From assembly GCF_028553765.1 (NCBI RefSeq), contig NZ_CP067134.1, positions 911,001-975,000 on the forward strand: a DNA stretch of 64,000 nt, given 5' to 3'. This stretch comes from Paracoccus stylophorae. Its GTDB lineage: Bacteria > Pseudomonadota > Alphaproteobacteria > Rhodobacterales > Rhodobacteraceae. Of this stretch, positions 34,790 to 43,064 are shown in pieces. The notes beneath the pieces were generated by a model that was not told the DNA's origin, did not search any database, and saw only the letters and a program-made list of their open reading frames with translations. The stretch's first letter is position 1. Each line of letters begins with the position of its first letter. A program made the translations under genes and the position numbers.

Positions 34790-35703
34790 GCGCGCCGGAC
34801 GCGGCGATGGGCGCGGTCCCGCGGCGCGAGGCGTTGCGCGGACATGCGGCGATGCTGCTGTTTTCGGCGCTGGTGGCGGGGTCGTTCTCGCTGGGCTCGC
34901 GGGCGGCCAACCTGATCGACCCGGCGGCGATCACGGCGGCGCGGTTCGTGATCGCCGCTGGCGTGATCGGCGGGGTCGCGCTGGCCGGGCAGCGCATCCC
35001 GGTCGCGGCCTTCCGTGCGCCGTGGCGCTATCTGCTGCTGGGCGGGGTCTTTTCATGCTATTTCGTGCTGATGTTCGAGGGGCTGAAGACCGCCGCCCCG
35101 GTCAGCGCCTCGGCCGTCTTCACGCTGACGCCGCTGATGGCGGCGGGGTTCGGCTGGCTGCTGGTGCGCCAGCGGATGACCCGGCGGATGGCGGGCGCGC
35201 TGGCGCTGGGCGGGTTCGGGGCGCTGTGGGTGATCTTTCGCGGCGATCTGGCGGCGATGGCGCGGCTGCAACTGGGCCGGGGCGAGGCGATCTATCTTGT
35301 CGGTTGCGCCGCCCACGCGCTGTATATCCCCATGGTGCGCCGGCTGAACCGGGGCGAAGGCGCGCTGGTCTTCACGCTGGGCACGCTGATTGCGGGGGCC
35401 GCGCTGCTGCTGGTGTGGGGGCGGGACGCGATCGCGCAGACGGCGTGGCTGGAATTGCCCGCGATCGTCTGGGTGACGCTGCTTTACGTCGCCGTCATGG
35501 CCAGCGCCGTCACCTTCGTGCTGACCCAGTTCGCGACCCTGCGCCTGCCTGCGGCCAAGGTGATGGCCTATACCTATCTGACGCCGGTCTGGGTGATCCT
35601 GGCCGAGGCGGTGCTGGGCACCGGCCTGCCGGGCGCCATCGTGCTGCCGGGCGTGGCGATGACGATGCTTGCGCTGGTCCTGTTGCTGAAGGGCGACGAA
35701 TAG
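34786..35703 (+). CDS. EamA/DMT family exporter
   Basis: A 305-residue drug/metabolite transporter with about ten membrane helices in two EamA repeats. Repeat one contains GSFSLGSRAANLIDPAAI and the segment ending PVSASAVFTLTPLMAAGFGW; repeat two ends AKVMAYTYLTPVWVILAEA. Exported substrate unknown. A terminator follows 16 bases after the stop. There is no strong ribosome site of its own, consistent with coupling to the upstream frame. Confidence 0.88.
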   Translation: MSAPDAAMGAVPRREALRGHAAMLLFSALVAGSFSLGSRAANLIDPAAITAARFVIAAGVIGGVALAGQRIPVAAFRAPWRYLLLGGVFSCYFVLMFEGLKTAAPVSASAVFTLTPLMAAGFGWLLVRQRMTRRMAGALALGGFGALWVIFRGDLAAMARLQLGRGEAIYLVGCAAHALYIPMVRRLNRGEGALVFTLGTLIAGAALLLVWGRDAIAQTAWLELPAIVWVTLLYVAVMASAVTFVLTQFATLRLPAAKVMAYTYLTPVWVILAEAVLGTGLPGAIVLPGVAMTMLALVLLLKGDE

Positions 35704-35719
35704 GGCGGCTGCGGGCAAG

Positions 35720-35744
35720 GCGGCTGCGCGCGACAGCCGCTTTT
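35720..35744 (+). terminator. Terminator after the EamA exporter gene
   Basis: A 7-bp stem GCGGCTG/CAGCCGC (35720-35726 with 35734-35740, 7-base loop) is followed by TTTT. Confidence 0.65.
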
Positions 35745-35802
35745 CATCGCCGCACGCACTGGTTAGGGTCCGGCGGAACGCGGGGCAGAGACGAGGCGGA
35801 CG

Positions 35803-36573
35803 GTGGCGCATATCATCGTTGTGGGCAACGAAAAGGGCGGTTCGGGCAAGTCCACGACCTCGATGCATGTCGCCACGGCGCTGGCGCGGATGGGCCATCG
35901 CGTCGGCGGTCTGGATCTGGACGTGCGTCAGCGCAGCTTTGGCCGGTACCTGGAAAACCGCGCGGCCTTTGTGGCGCGCGAGGGGCTGGACCTGCCGATC
36001 CCGGTCATCGGCACGCTGGGGCAGGGCAGCGATCCGCTGAGCGCGGCGCTGACCGAGCTTGAGGGCCGGTGCGATTTCATCCTGCTGGACTGTCCGGGGT
36101 CGCACACGCAGCTGAGCCAGATGGCGCACACGGTCGCGGACACGCTGCTGACGCCGATGAACGACAGTTTCGTGGATTTCGACCTGCTGGCGCGGATGTC
36201 GCCCGAGGGCAAGGTGCTGGGCCCGTCGATCTATGCCGAGATGGTCTGGGCGGCGCGGCAGATGCGGGGCGAGGCGGGGGCCGGACCCATCGACTGGCTG
36301 GTGCTGCGCAACCGGCTGGGCACGCAGGCCATGCACAACAAGCGCAAGGTCGGCAGCGCGCTGGCCACGCTGTCGCGGCGGATCGGGTTCCGCGTCGCGC
36401 CGGGATTCTCGGAACGGGTCATCTTTCGCGAATTGTTCCCGCGCGGTCTGACGCTGCTGGATCTGAAGGATATCGGCACCGAACAGCTGTCGATGTCGAA
36501 CATCGCCGCGCGTCAGGAGCTGCGCGACCTGATCGCGGAACTGCGCCTGCCGGGGGTCGAGATCACGTTCTGA
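35803..36573 (+). CDS. mipZ: MipZ-type division-plane positioning ATPase
   Basis: A ParA/MinD-family ATPase (256 residues) close to MipZ, which forms a gradient from the poles and blocks FtsZ assembly away from midcell. The deviant Walker A is NEKGGSGKSTTSMH, with LDLDVRQRSFGRYLENR and LLDCPGSHTQLSQ after it. The last third (NRLGTQAMHNKRKV) is MipZ-like rather than ParA-like. The start is GTG at 35803. There is no parB nearby, as expected for a stand-alone mipZ. Confidence 0.92.
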   Translation: MAHIIVVGNEKGGSGKSTTSMHVATALARMGHRVGGLDLDVRQRSFGRYLENRAAFVAREGLDLPIPVIGTLGQGSDPLSAALTELEGRCDFILLDCPGSHTQLSQMAHTVADTLLTPMNDSFVDFDLLARMSPEGKVLGPSIYAEMVWAARQMRGEAGAGPIDWLVLRNRLGTQAMHNKRKVGSALATLSRRIGFRVAPGFSERVIFRELFPRGLTLLDLKDIGTEQLSMSNIAARQELRDLIAELRLPGVEITF

Positions 36574-36689
36574 TCCGCGCCGCCGGCGTCACGGTCGGGT
36601 GAGATGGCGCGACCCTGCGCGCCGATCCGGAACCGCGGGGCGCGGGGATGCATTGAGGCGGTGATTCCATCTTTGAAAGGAGGCCGGAC

Positions 36690-37208
36690 ATGGCCAGGAT
36701 TCTGATCATGGCGACCGACGGGTTCGAGCAATCGGAACTGTTCGTGCCGCTGGAAAAGCTGAAAGCGTCGGGTCACGACGTTGATATCGCCGCGCCCGAT
36801 ACGGGCGAGATCCGCGCCTGGGACAAGGACGACTGGGGCAAGACGGTCGAGGCGGGCAAGAAGATCGCCGAGGTGTCGGCCGAAAGCTATGACGCGCTGG
36901 TGCTGCCGGGCGGCGTCATCAATCCCGACACGCTGCGGCAGGACCGCAAGGCGGTGGGGCTGATCTGCGCCTTCGCCGATGCCGGCAAGCCGGTGGCCGC
37001 GATCTGTCACGCGCCCTGGCTGCTGGTCGAGGCCGGGCTGACGTCGGGTCGCAGGATGACCGGCTATGGCTCGATCCGCACCGATCTGGCGAACGCGGGC
37101 GCCGAGGTCGTGGACGAATCGGTGGTGGTGGATCGCGGCATCATCACCAGCCGCAATCCCGACGACCTGGACGATTTCGTGCGCGAGATCGAGAAGGCGG
37201 TCACCTGA
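36690..37208 (+). CDS. PfpI/DJ-1 family protein (YhbO-like)
   Basis: A 172-residue DJ-1/PfpI-superfamily protein. The nucleophile elbow is AAICHAPWLL (Cys at about residue 107, followed by His), preceded by VLPGGVINPD with the usual glutamate region earlier (GFEQSELFVP). Members have been called proteases, glyoxalases or deglycases; the reaction is disputed. AAAGGAGG lies upstream of the ATG. It is followed by repeat copy B. Confidence 0.9.
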   Translation: MARILIMATDGFEQSELFVPLEKLKASGHDVDIAAPDTGEIRAWDKDDWGKTVEAGKKIAEVSAESYDALVLPGGVINPDTLRQDRKAVGLICAFADAGKPVAAICHAPWLLVEAGLTSGRRMTGYGSIRTDLANAGAEVVDESVVVDRGIITSRNPDDLDDFVREIEKAVT

Positions 37209-37239
37209 CCGGCGGGCGTTCGGTTGCGTCCCGCGACGG

Positions 37240-37287
37240 CCGGGGGCGCTGCCCCCGGACCCCCGAGGTATTTGGAAAGAGTGCGAG
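37240..37287 (+). repeat. Dispersed hairpin element, copy B
   Basis: An 8-bp stem CCGGGGGC/GCCCCCGG (37240-37258, 3-base loop) is followed by ACCCCCGAGG, then TATTTGGAAAGAGTGCGAG. The tail matches copy A almost base for base, and the stem is identical to that of copy C. It lies between convergent genes (PfpI and pdhC), just before a separate terminator. Confidence 0.75.
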
Positions 37288-37318
37288 GGGAAGGGCGGAA
37301 CGCGCATTCGCGGGATTG

Positions 37319-37345
37319 AAAAAAGGGGCGCGCGGCCCCTTTTTT
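37319..37345. terminator. Bidirectional terminator between PfpI and pdhC genes
   Basis: A perfect 11-bp stem AAAAAAGGGGC/GCCCCTTTTTT has a 5-base loop (37330-37334). It gives a T-run on either strand, so it can stop both convergent transcripts. Confidence 0.9.
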
Positions 37346-37370
37346 CCGGTTTGGCGTCAGCCGGTCAGCG

Positions 37371-38672
37371 TCAGGCCAGCATGCCCATCGGGTTTTCGAG
37401 ATGGGCGACGATGGCTTCCAGCAGCTGCGCGCCAAGCGCGCCGTCGATCACCCGGTGATCGACCGACAGCGTCATCGACATGACGTTGCGGATCACGACC
37501 TCGTCGCCCTCGACCACGGGGGTCTTGATGCCGGCGCCGACGGCCAGGATCGCGCCGTGCGGCGGGTTGATGACGGCGTCGAAATTCTCGATCCCGAACA
37601 TGCCCAGATTGCTGATCGCGAAGCTGCCGCCCTGATATTCGTGGGGGGCCAGCTTTTTCGTCTTGGCGCGGTTGGCGAGATCCTTCATCTCGGCGGACAG
37701 TTTCGACAGCGTCTTGATCTCGGCGTCCTTCAGGACCGGCGTGAACAGCCCGCCTTCGACCGCCACGGCCACGGCCACGTCCGACGGTTTCAGCTTGATG
37801 ATCCGGTCGCCGGCCCAGACCGCGTTGGCGTCCGGCACCTGTTGCAGCGCCAGCGCGCAGGCCTTGATGATGAAGTCGTTGACCGACAGCTTCACGCCGC
37901 GCGCCTCAAGTTGCTTGTTCAGCGTGGCGCGGAACGTCATCAGCTCGTCCAGCTTCGCGGACCGGCGCAGATAGAAATGCGGGATGGTCTGCTTGGCCTC
38001 GCCCAGGCGCGCGGCAATGGTGCGGCGCATGCCGTCCAGCGTGACCTCTTCGGTTTCGCGGTCGGCATAGATCTTGGCGATGGTTTCGGCGGACGCGCCT
38101 TTCGGGGCCTCGGCCGCGGCGGGCGCGGGCTTGGGCGCGTCGGCCTTTGCCGGGGCGGCGCCGGGCTTGGCGTTCTCGACATCCGCCTTGACGATCCGTC
38201 CGCGCGGGCCGGACCCTTCGATCGAGGCCAGATCCAGCCCCTTTTCGGCCGCGATGCGGCGGGCCAGCGGCGAGGCGAAGATCCGGTCGCCCTTGTCCGA
38301 GGACGGGGCGGGCGGGGCCTTGGCGGCCTGTGCCTGACCCTCGACCTCCTTCGGGGCTTCGGCGGGCACGTCCTTTTTCGGCGCGTCGGCCGCGGGCTTT
38401 GACGTCTCGGCGATATCGTCGGCGCTTTCGCCCTCTTCCAGCAGGACGGCGATGGGGGTGTTGACCTTGACCCCGGACGAGCCTTCCTCGATCAGGATCT
38501 TGCCCACCTTGCCTTCATCGACGGCCTCGAACTCCATCGTGGCCTTGTCGGTCTCGATCTCGGCCAGGATATCGCCGGATTTGACCTCGTCGCCCTCTTT
38601 CACCAGCCATTTGGCCAGCGTGCCTTCCTCCATCGTCGGAGACAGCGCGGGCATCAGGATTTCTGTCGGCAT
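37371..38672 (-). CDS. pdhC: Pyruvate dehydrogenase E2 (dihydrolipoamide acetyltransferase)
   Basis: E2 core of the PDH complex (433 residues) transfers the acetyl group to CoA. There is one lipoyl domain (lipoyl Lys43 in [12 protein letters not shown]), an Ala/Pro/Lys linker, a peripheral-subunit-binding domain ([16 protein letters not shown] ... [12 protein letters not shown]) and the catalytic domain ending in [10 protein letters not shown] (His406, Asp410). Last of pdhA-pdhB-pdhC, 12 bases after pdhB, and ended by the bidirectional terminator. The E3 gene is not seen here. Confidence 0.96.
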   Translation of the reverse strand: MPTEILMPALSPTMEEGTLAKWLVKEGDEVKSGDILAEIETDKATMEFEAVDEGKVGKILIEEGSSGVKVNTPIAVLLEEGESADDIAETSKPAADAPKKDVPAEAPKEVEGQAQAAKAPPAPSSDKGDRIFASPLARRIAAEKGLDLASIEGSGPRGRIVKADVENAKPGAAPAKADAPKPAPAAAEAPKGASAETIAKIYADRETEEVTLDGMRRTIAARLGEAKQTIPHFYLRRSAKLDELMTFRATLNKQLEARGVKLSVNDFIIKACALALQQVPDANAVWAGDRIIKLKPSDVAVAVAVEGGLFTPVLKDAEIKTLSKLSAEMKDLANRAKTKKLAPHEYQGGSFAISNLGMFGIENFDAVINPPHGAILAVGAGIKTPVVEGDEVVIRNVMSMTLSVDHRVIDGALGAQLLEAIVAHLENPMGMLA

Positions 38673-38684
38673 CTCGCTGCTCCG

Positions 38685-40052
38685 TTACTTGTAGGTGACT
38701 TTCTTCACCGCCTCGACGATCTCGGGGATGGTGATCAGCGCGTGTTTCTCAAGATTGGCGGCATAGGGCATGGGCACGTCCTTGCCGGTGCAGTTGATCA
38801 CCGGGGCATCCAGCCAGTCGAACGCGTTTTCCATCACATAGGCCGACAGGTGGTTGCCGATGGCGCCGACCGGGAAACCTTCCTCGACGGTGACCATGCG
38901 GTTGGTCTTCTTCACCGATTCGATCATCGTGCCATAGTCGATCGGGCGCAGCGTGCGCAGGTCGATCACCTCGGCCTCGATCCCCTCTTCGGCCAGCTTG
39001 TCGGCGGCTTCCAGCGAATGGGCCATGCCGATGCCGAAGCTGACGATGGTCACATCCTTGCCCTGGCGCGCGATCCTGGCCTTGCCGAAGGGGATGGTGA
39101 AATCGTCCAGATCGGGCACCTCGAAGCTGCGGCCATAGAGGATTTCGTTCTCAAGGAAGATGATCGGGTTGGGATCGCGGATCGCGGTCTTCAGCAGCCC
39201 CTTGGCGTCGGCGGCCGAATAGGGCATCACGACCTTGAGGCCGGGAATGGCCGCGAACCATGCCGCGTAATCCTGGCTGTGCTGGGCTGCGACGCGGGCG
39301 GCGGCGCCGTTCGGGCCGCGGAACACCATCGGTGCGCCCATCTGGCCGCCCGACATGTACAGCGTCTTGGCGGCCGAGTTGACGATCTGGTCCATCGCCT
39401 GCATGGCGAAGTTGAAGGTCATGAACTCGACGATGGGGCGCAGGCCGCCGAACGCCGCGCCGACGCCGATGCCCGCGAAGCCGTGTTCCGAGATCGGGGT
39501 ATCGACCACGCGCCGGGGGCCGAATTCGTCCAGCAGACCCTGGCTGATCTTGTAGGCGCCCTGGTATTCGCCGACTTCCTCGCCCATCAGGAACACGGTC
39601 TCGTCGCGGCGCATTTCCTCGGCCATGGCCTCGCGCAGCGCCTCGCGGACGGTCATGGTCTTCATCGCCGTGCCTTCGGGCCAGTCCGGGCTGCGGTCGG
39701 GTTCGGGGGTCTTGACCTCTTCGACGGCGGATTTCGCCGGCGCGTCGTCGGATCTGGCCTGGGCGGGTGCGGCGTCGGATTTCGACACCTCGATATCGTC
39801 GGCGCTTTCGCCCTCCTCGATCATCACGGCGATGGGGGTGTTGACCTTGACGCCCTCGGTCCCCTCGTCGATCAGGATCTTGCCGAGGATGCCTTCGTCC
39901 ACCGCCTCGAATTCCATCGTGGCCTTGTCGGTTTCGATCTCGGCGATGATGTCGCCGGACTTGACCTCGTCGCCTTCCTTTTTCAGCCATTTCGCCAGCG
40001 TGCCTTCCTCCATGGTCGGCGACAGGGCGGGCATCAGGATCTCGGTTGCCAT
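38685..40052 (-). CDS. pdhB: Pyruvate dehydrogenase E1 beta subunit with N-terminal lipoyl domain
   Basis: E1 beta (455 residues), with pdhA, decarboxylates pyruvate. Residues 1-80 are a complete lipoyl domain (Lys43 in [12 protein letters not shown]), very similar to that of the E2 next door. A linker and the transketolase-like E1 beta core follow ([52 protein letters not shown]). Lipoylated E1 beta is known in alphaproteobacteria. It lies 15 bases after pdhA. Confidence 0.96.
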   Translation of the reverse strand: MATEILMPALSPTMEEGTLAKWLKKEGDEVKSGDIIAEIETDKATMEFEAVDEGILGKILIDEGTEGVKVNTPIAVMIEEGESADDIEVSKSDAAPAQARSDDAPAKSAVEEVKTPEPDRSPDWPEGTAMKTMTVREALREAMAEEMRRDETVFLMGEEVGEYQGAYKISQGLLDEFGPRRVVDTPISEHGFAGIGVGAAFGGLRPIVEFMTFNFAMQAMDQIVNSAAKTLYMSGGQMGAPMVFRGPNGAAARVAAQHSQDYAAWFAAIPGLKVVMPYSAADAKGLLKTAIRDPNPIIFLENEILYGRSFEVPDLDDFTIPFGKARIARQGKDVTIVSFGIGMAHSLEAADKLAEEGIEAEVIDLRTLRPIDYGTMIESVKKTNRMVTVEEGFPVGAIGNHLSAYVMENAFDWLDAPVINCTGKDVPMPYAANLEKHALITIPEIVEAVKKVTYK

Positions 40053-40067
40053 GTGCTGGTCCCTCCC

Positions 40068-41096
40068 TCAGGCGTTTTCTTCGGCGGTGCCTTGCGGCAC
40101 TTCGTCGGCGTAGATGTCGGTCCACAACTCGTCCAGCGACGGTTCCGGGCTTTCCTTGGCGAATTCGGCCGATTCGTTCACGATGTCCTTGATTTCCTTG
40201 TCCACGGCCTTCAACTCGTCCTCGGTGGCGTGATCGCCCTGCAACAGCAGGTCGCGGACATGTTCGATGGCGTCGCGTTCGTCGCGCATCTTCTGCACCT
40301 CTTCGCGGGTCCGGTATTTCGCCGGGTCCGACATCGAGTGCCCGCGATAGCGATAGGTCATGATCTCGAGGATATAGGGGCCCTTGCCCGCGCGGCAGTG
40401 GGCGACGGCCTTTTCGCCGGCGGCCTTCACGGCCAGCACGTCCATGCCGTCGACCTGTTCGCCGGGGATGCCGAATGCCTCGCCGCGCCCGTAAAGCGTG
40501 GTCGACTTGGTCGACCGCTTCATCGAGGTGCCCATCGCATACTGGTTGTTCTCGATCACGAAGACGACCGGCAGATCCCACAACTCGGCCATGTTGTAGG
40601 TCTCATAGACCTGGCCCTGGTTGGCCGCGCCGTCGCCGAAATAGGTGAAGGTGACGTTGTCGTTGCCCATGTACTTGTCGGCAAAGGCCAGCCCCGCCCC
40701 AAGCGGCACCTGCGCCGCGACGATGCCGTGGCCGCCATAGAAATGCTTTTCGCGGCTGAACATGTGCATGCTGCCGCCCTTGCCCTTGGAATACCCGCCC
40801 TCGCGGCCGGTCAGTTCGGCCATGACGCCCTTGGGGTCCATGCCGCAGGCCAGCATGTGGCCGTGGTCGCGATAGCTGGTGATGCGCTTGTCGCCTTCCT
40901 TGGCGGCAGCCTCCAGCCCGACGACGACCGCCTCTTGCCCGATATAGAGGTGGCAGAAACCGCCGATCAGACCCATGCCGTAAAGCTGGCCGGCCTTTTC
41001 CTCGAATCGCCGGATCAGCAGCATGTCGCGATAATACTGAAGCAGCTCGTCCTTTGAAACGTTCGGCGCCTCCTTGGCGGCGGGTTTCCTGGCCAT
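40068..41096 (-). CDS. pdhA: Pyruvate dehydrogenase E1 alpha subunit
   Basis: E1 alpha (342 residues) binds thiamine diphosphate. The TPP motif runs from YFGDGAANQGQVYE to the closing VIENNQ. The phosphorylation-loop-like YRYRGHSMSDPAKYRTREEV and the N-terminal RRFEEKAGQLYGMGLIGGF are typical. The basic N-terminus MARKPAAKEAP is variable in the family. It is first in the operon, with AGGAGG before the ATG and an operator-like repeat about 30 bases upstream. Confidence 0.97.
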   Translation of the reverse strand: MARKPAAKEAPNVSKDELLQYYRDMLLIRRFEEKAGQLYGMGLIGGFCHLYIGQEAVVVGLEAAAKEGDKRITSYRDHGHMLACGMDPKGVMAELTGREGGYSKGKGGSMHMFSREKHFYGGHGIVAAQVPLGAGLAFADKYMGNDNVTFTYFGDGAANQGQVYETYNMAELWDLPVVFVIENNQYAMGTSMKRSTKSTTLYGRGEAFGIPGEQVDGMDVLAVKAAGEKAVAHCRAGKGPYILEIMTYRYRGHSMSDPAKYRTREEVQKMRDERDAIEHVRDLLLQGDHATEDELKAVDKEIKDIVNESAEFAKESPEPSLDELWTDIYADEVPQGTAEENA

Positions 41097-41123
41097 GCTG
41101 GGTGTCCTCCTCGATGCCCGGTC

Positions 41124-41148
41124 GGAATAGTTCAGCGTTAAACTATCC
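41124..41148 (-). promoter_or_regulatory. Operator-like inverted repeat upstream of pdhA
   Basis: On the minus strand GGATAGTT-TAACGCTG-AACTATTCC forms an inverted repeat with perfect 6-base core arms ATAGTT/AACTAT (41146-41127) and near-matching outer bases. It is AT-rich against a GC-rich background and lies 28 bases before the pdhA start, a good place for a repressor site. I do not know which regulator would bind it. Confidence 0.45.
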
Positions 41149-41214
41149 GTAGCGCATCAAATCAAGGGGTGCAATGCGCGAAACCGAAGGGCGCGGATCG
41201 CCCGTCTTGACGGC

Positions 41215-41508
41215 CTAGCGCAGGATGATTTCGTCCGACCGGACATAGCCCAGCACCTCGCGCGCGCGTTCGTCCAGCAGGTCGATATCCAGATATTCGT
41301 CCGACATCCGGCGGGTCAGGTTCTGCATCCGGTCGACATCGGCGCGCAGGCTGTCGCGTTCGACGATCAGGTCCTGAGTCTCGGCCTCGATCTGGATGCG
41401 GCGCAGGATGCCCGAAGGCCCCTGCACGGCGGCGAAGGCGAAATAGAGGCCCAGGGCCATGGCCAGCACGAAGAAGATCGTGGCGCTGATCGAAAGACGT
41501 TGTGACAT
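41215..41508 (-). CDS. ftsB: FtsB/DivIC-like septum formation initiator protein
   Basis: A 97-residue protein with one N-terminal membrane helix (ATIFFVLAMALGLYFAFAA) and a periplasmic coiled coil (RIQIEAETQDLIVERDSLRA ... DVDRMQNLT), then a short domain ending DERAREVLGYVRSDEIILR. This is the FtsB/DivIC layout. It would bridge FtsL and FtsQ in the divisome. A position upstream of pdhA is usual in alphaproteobacteria. Confidence 0.88.
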   Translation of the reverse strand: MSQRLSISATIFFVLAMALGLYFAFAAVQGPSGILRRIQIEAETQDLIVERDSLRADVDRMQNLTRRMSDEYLDIDLLDERAREVLGYVRSDEIILR

Positions 41509-41585
41509 GGATGTGGCTTTGCCTGGCTTGCGTTGGCGCGATCATGCCACAGCCGGACTGGCAGGGGAATCCCCCGGCGGCTTCT

Positions 41586-42365
41586 TCAGGCGCGGTCGCG
41601 GAACAGCCGTGTCAGCCGCGCGGCCTCGGCCGCAAGTCCGAAGGGCGGGTTCAGCACCCACATCCCCGACCCGATCATCGCGTGGCCGGGGCGGGCGGGC
41701 GCGAACCCGACCTCGCTGCGCAGGGCGTCGGGATGGGCCTGCATCAGCGCGCGCAGCATCGGTTCGTGGCGGTTGTCGGTCAGGATCGGATACCACAGCG
41801 CAACGATGCCCACGTTCCACTTGCGCGCCAGCAGCCCGATCTGGCGCGGAACGGTCTGATAGTCCGCCTTGACCTCATAGCTGGGGTCGATCAGCAGCAA
41901 TCCGCGCCGCGGCGTCGGCGGGCACACGGCCTGCGCCATGGCGAACCCGTCGCTGCGGTGAAGGGTCGCAAACCCGGCCACCTGCGACAGCGCCTGATAT
42001 TCGGCGGGGTGCAATTCGGCCAGATGGGCGGTGTCGCCCGGGCGCAGGAAATGCGCGGCGATCAGCGGCGATCCGGGATAGGCAAGCGGGCCATGGGCGC
42101 GGCGGACGCAGGCAAGCGCGCGGTGCAGCGGATGGTCGTCGGGCAGCCAGCCCTGGGCCGTGGCGCGCAGGATGCCGGCCTGCGCCTCGCCCGTCTTGCG
42201 CGCCTCGGCACCGTCCAGCCGATACAGGCCGCGCCCGGCATGGGTTTCCAGATAGCTGAGCGGCTTGTCCTTGCGCGTCAGGTAATCCAGCGCCGTCGCC
42301 AGCATCGCGTGCTTGTGCAGGTCGGCCAGGTTTCCGGCGTGATAGGCGTGCTGATAGCTGAGCAT
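41586..42365 (-). CDS. rlmJ: 23S rRNA (adenine-2030-N6)-methyltransferase RlmJ
   Basis: RlmJ (259 residues) methylates A2030 of 23S rRNA using SAM. The N-terminus LSYQHAYHAGNLADLHKH is diagnostic, the SAM-site segment is YLETHAGRGLYRL, and the catalytic motif is LLIDPSYEVK (DPxY). It needs no partner gene. It lies 48 bases downstream of the DUF2945 gene on the same strand. Confidence 0.95.
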   Translation of the reverse strand: MLSYQHAYHAGNLADLHKHAMLATALDYLTRKDKPLSYLETHAGRGLYRLDGAEARKTGEAQAGILRATAQGWLPDDHPLHRALACVRRAHGPLAYPGSPLIAAHFLRPGDTAHLAELHPAEYQALSQVAGFATLHRSDGFAMAQAVCPPTPRRGLLLIDPSYEVKADYQTVPRQIGLLARKWNVGIVALWYPILTDNRHEPMLRALMQAHPDALRSEVGFAPARPGHAMIGSGMWVLNPPFGLAAEAARLTRLFRDRA

Positions 42366-42413
42366 GGCCTGCCTTAGCCCGCGCCTGCGCGGCGGGGAAG
42401 GGGGCGAAGCGCG

Positions 42414-42632
42414 TCATTCGGCCTTGCGCAGTTCCGAATGGCTTTTCAGCACGCGGTCGCCGTCCTCCTGTTCGATCAGATAGGCGGGTTCGTCCGCGCT
42501 GGCCTTGCGCTTGATCGTCTGGCCCTTGATCTGGCGCTCGACATCGTCGGTAAAGCTTTCGGCGATCTTGCCGGTGCCGTGGCCGGTGCCCCATTTCCAC
42601 TGCACCTTGGTGCCCTTGCGATATTTTTCCAT
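42414..42632 (-). CDS. DUF2945 / HVA-type small protein
   Basis: A 72-residue protein starting MEKYRKGTKVQWKWGTG with the core GTGKIAESFTDDVERQIKG and EPAYLIEQEDG ... LKSHSEL. This is the DUF2945 (hypervirulence-associated TUDOR-like) pattern; function unknown. AAAGGGG lies before the ATG. It is the first gene downstream of the cuckoo RNA array, 61 bases past its final T-run. Confidence 0.82.
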   Translation of the reverse strand: MEKYRKGTKVQWKWGTGHGTGKIAESFTDDVERQIKGQTIKRKASADEPAYLIEQEDGDRVLKSHSELRKAE

Positions 42633-42693
42633 GACTGGCCCCTTTCGTCGCATTCGAAGATGCAATGCAAGGCAGGCCATCTTGTTCCGCGGG

Positions 42694-42772
42694 AAAAGAT
42701 CGCGGCGGCGCCCAGGGAGGAGGAAGGGGCGCCGCCGCTCAACGCTGGCCCAGGGAGGAGGGAGGGCCGCGT
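42694..42772 (-). ncRNA. Cuckoo/CcsR-type sRNA 5 (hairpins 9 and 10, with terminator)
   Basis: Hairpin 9 pairs 42742-42745 with 42769-42772 and 42747-42751 with 42764-42768, with one bulged base; its loop on the minus strand is TCCCTCCTCCCT. Hairpin 10 is a perfect 12-bp stem (42702-42713 with 42727-42738) with loop CTTCCTCCTCCCT, followed by GATCTTTT. It therefore also ends the array. The loops are complementary to Shine-Dalgarno sequences, as in the cuckoo RNA family. Confidence 0.8.
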
Positions 42773-42779
42773 TTGGGGT

Positions 42780-42845
42780 GCGGTGTCAAGGCCAGGGAGG
42801 GGCCGACACCGCCTGCGATCGGGCCGGGAGGAGGAAGGCCCATCG
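42780..42845 (-). ncRNA. Cuckoo/CcsR-type sRNA 4 (hairpins 7 and 8)
   Basis: Hairpin 7 pairs 42816-42819 with 42842-42845 and 42821-42825 with 42837-42841 (one bulge); its loop is TTCCTCCTCCC. Hairpin 8 pairs 42780-42787 with 42805-42812 and 42790-42793 with 42801-42804; its shorter loop is CCTCCCT. A 35-base leader shared with sRNA 3 lies just upstream (42842-42879). Confidence 0.78.
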
Positions 42846-42879
42846 CATCCGTCTGCCGCAATCGGGGCGGCTATGGGGT

Positions 42880-42941
42880 GCGACGCGGCCCCGAGGAGGA
42901 GGGGCCGGCGTCGCCGTGCGAAGGACCGGGAGGAATGGTCC
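42880..42941 (-). ncRNA. Cuckoo/CcsR-type sRNA 3 (hairpins 5 and 6)
   Basis: Hairpin 5 is a short 5-bp stem (42923-42927 with 42937-42941) with loop ATTCCTCCC. Hairpin 6 is long: 42880-42886 with 42908-42914 and 42887-42892 with 42901-42906, one bulged base at 42907, loop TCCTCCTC. The short-then-long order is the same as in the other units. Confidence 0.78.
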
Positions 42942-42980
42942 GTCGCATCCGGTTGCCGCAATCGGGGCGGCGATGTTTTC

Positions 42981-43055
42981 GGCAGCGACCCCTTGGGAGG
43001 AGGAGCGGGGCCGCCGCCCGCACGACACGCCCGGGAGGAGGAGAGGGCGGTGTCG
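42981..43055 (-). ncRNA. Cuckoo/CcsR-type sRNA 2 (hairpins 3 and 4)
   Basis: Hairpin 3 pairs 43023-43028 with 43050-43055 and 43029-43032 with 43045-43048 (bulge at 43049); its loop is TCTCCTCCTCCC. Hairpin 4 pairs 42981-42992 with 43007-43018, with loop GCTCCTCCTCCCAA. Its two irregular positions are A against C on the plus strand but U-G wobbles on the minus strand, so the structure is only complete in a minus-strand RNA. Confidence 0.82.
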
Positions 43056-43064
43056 CGATCTTTG

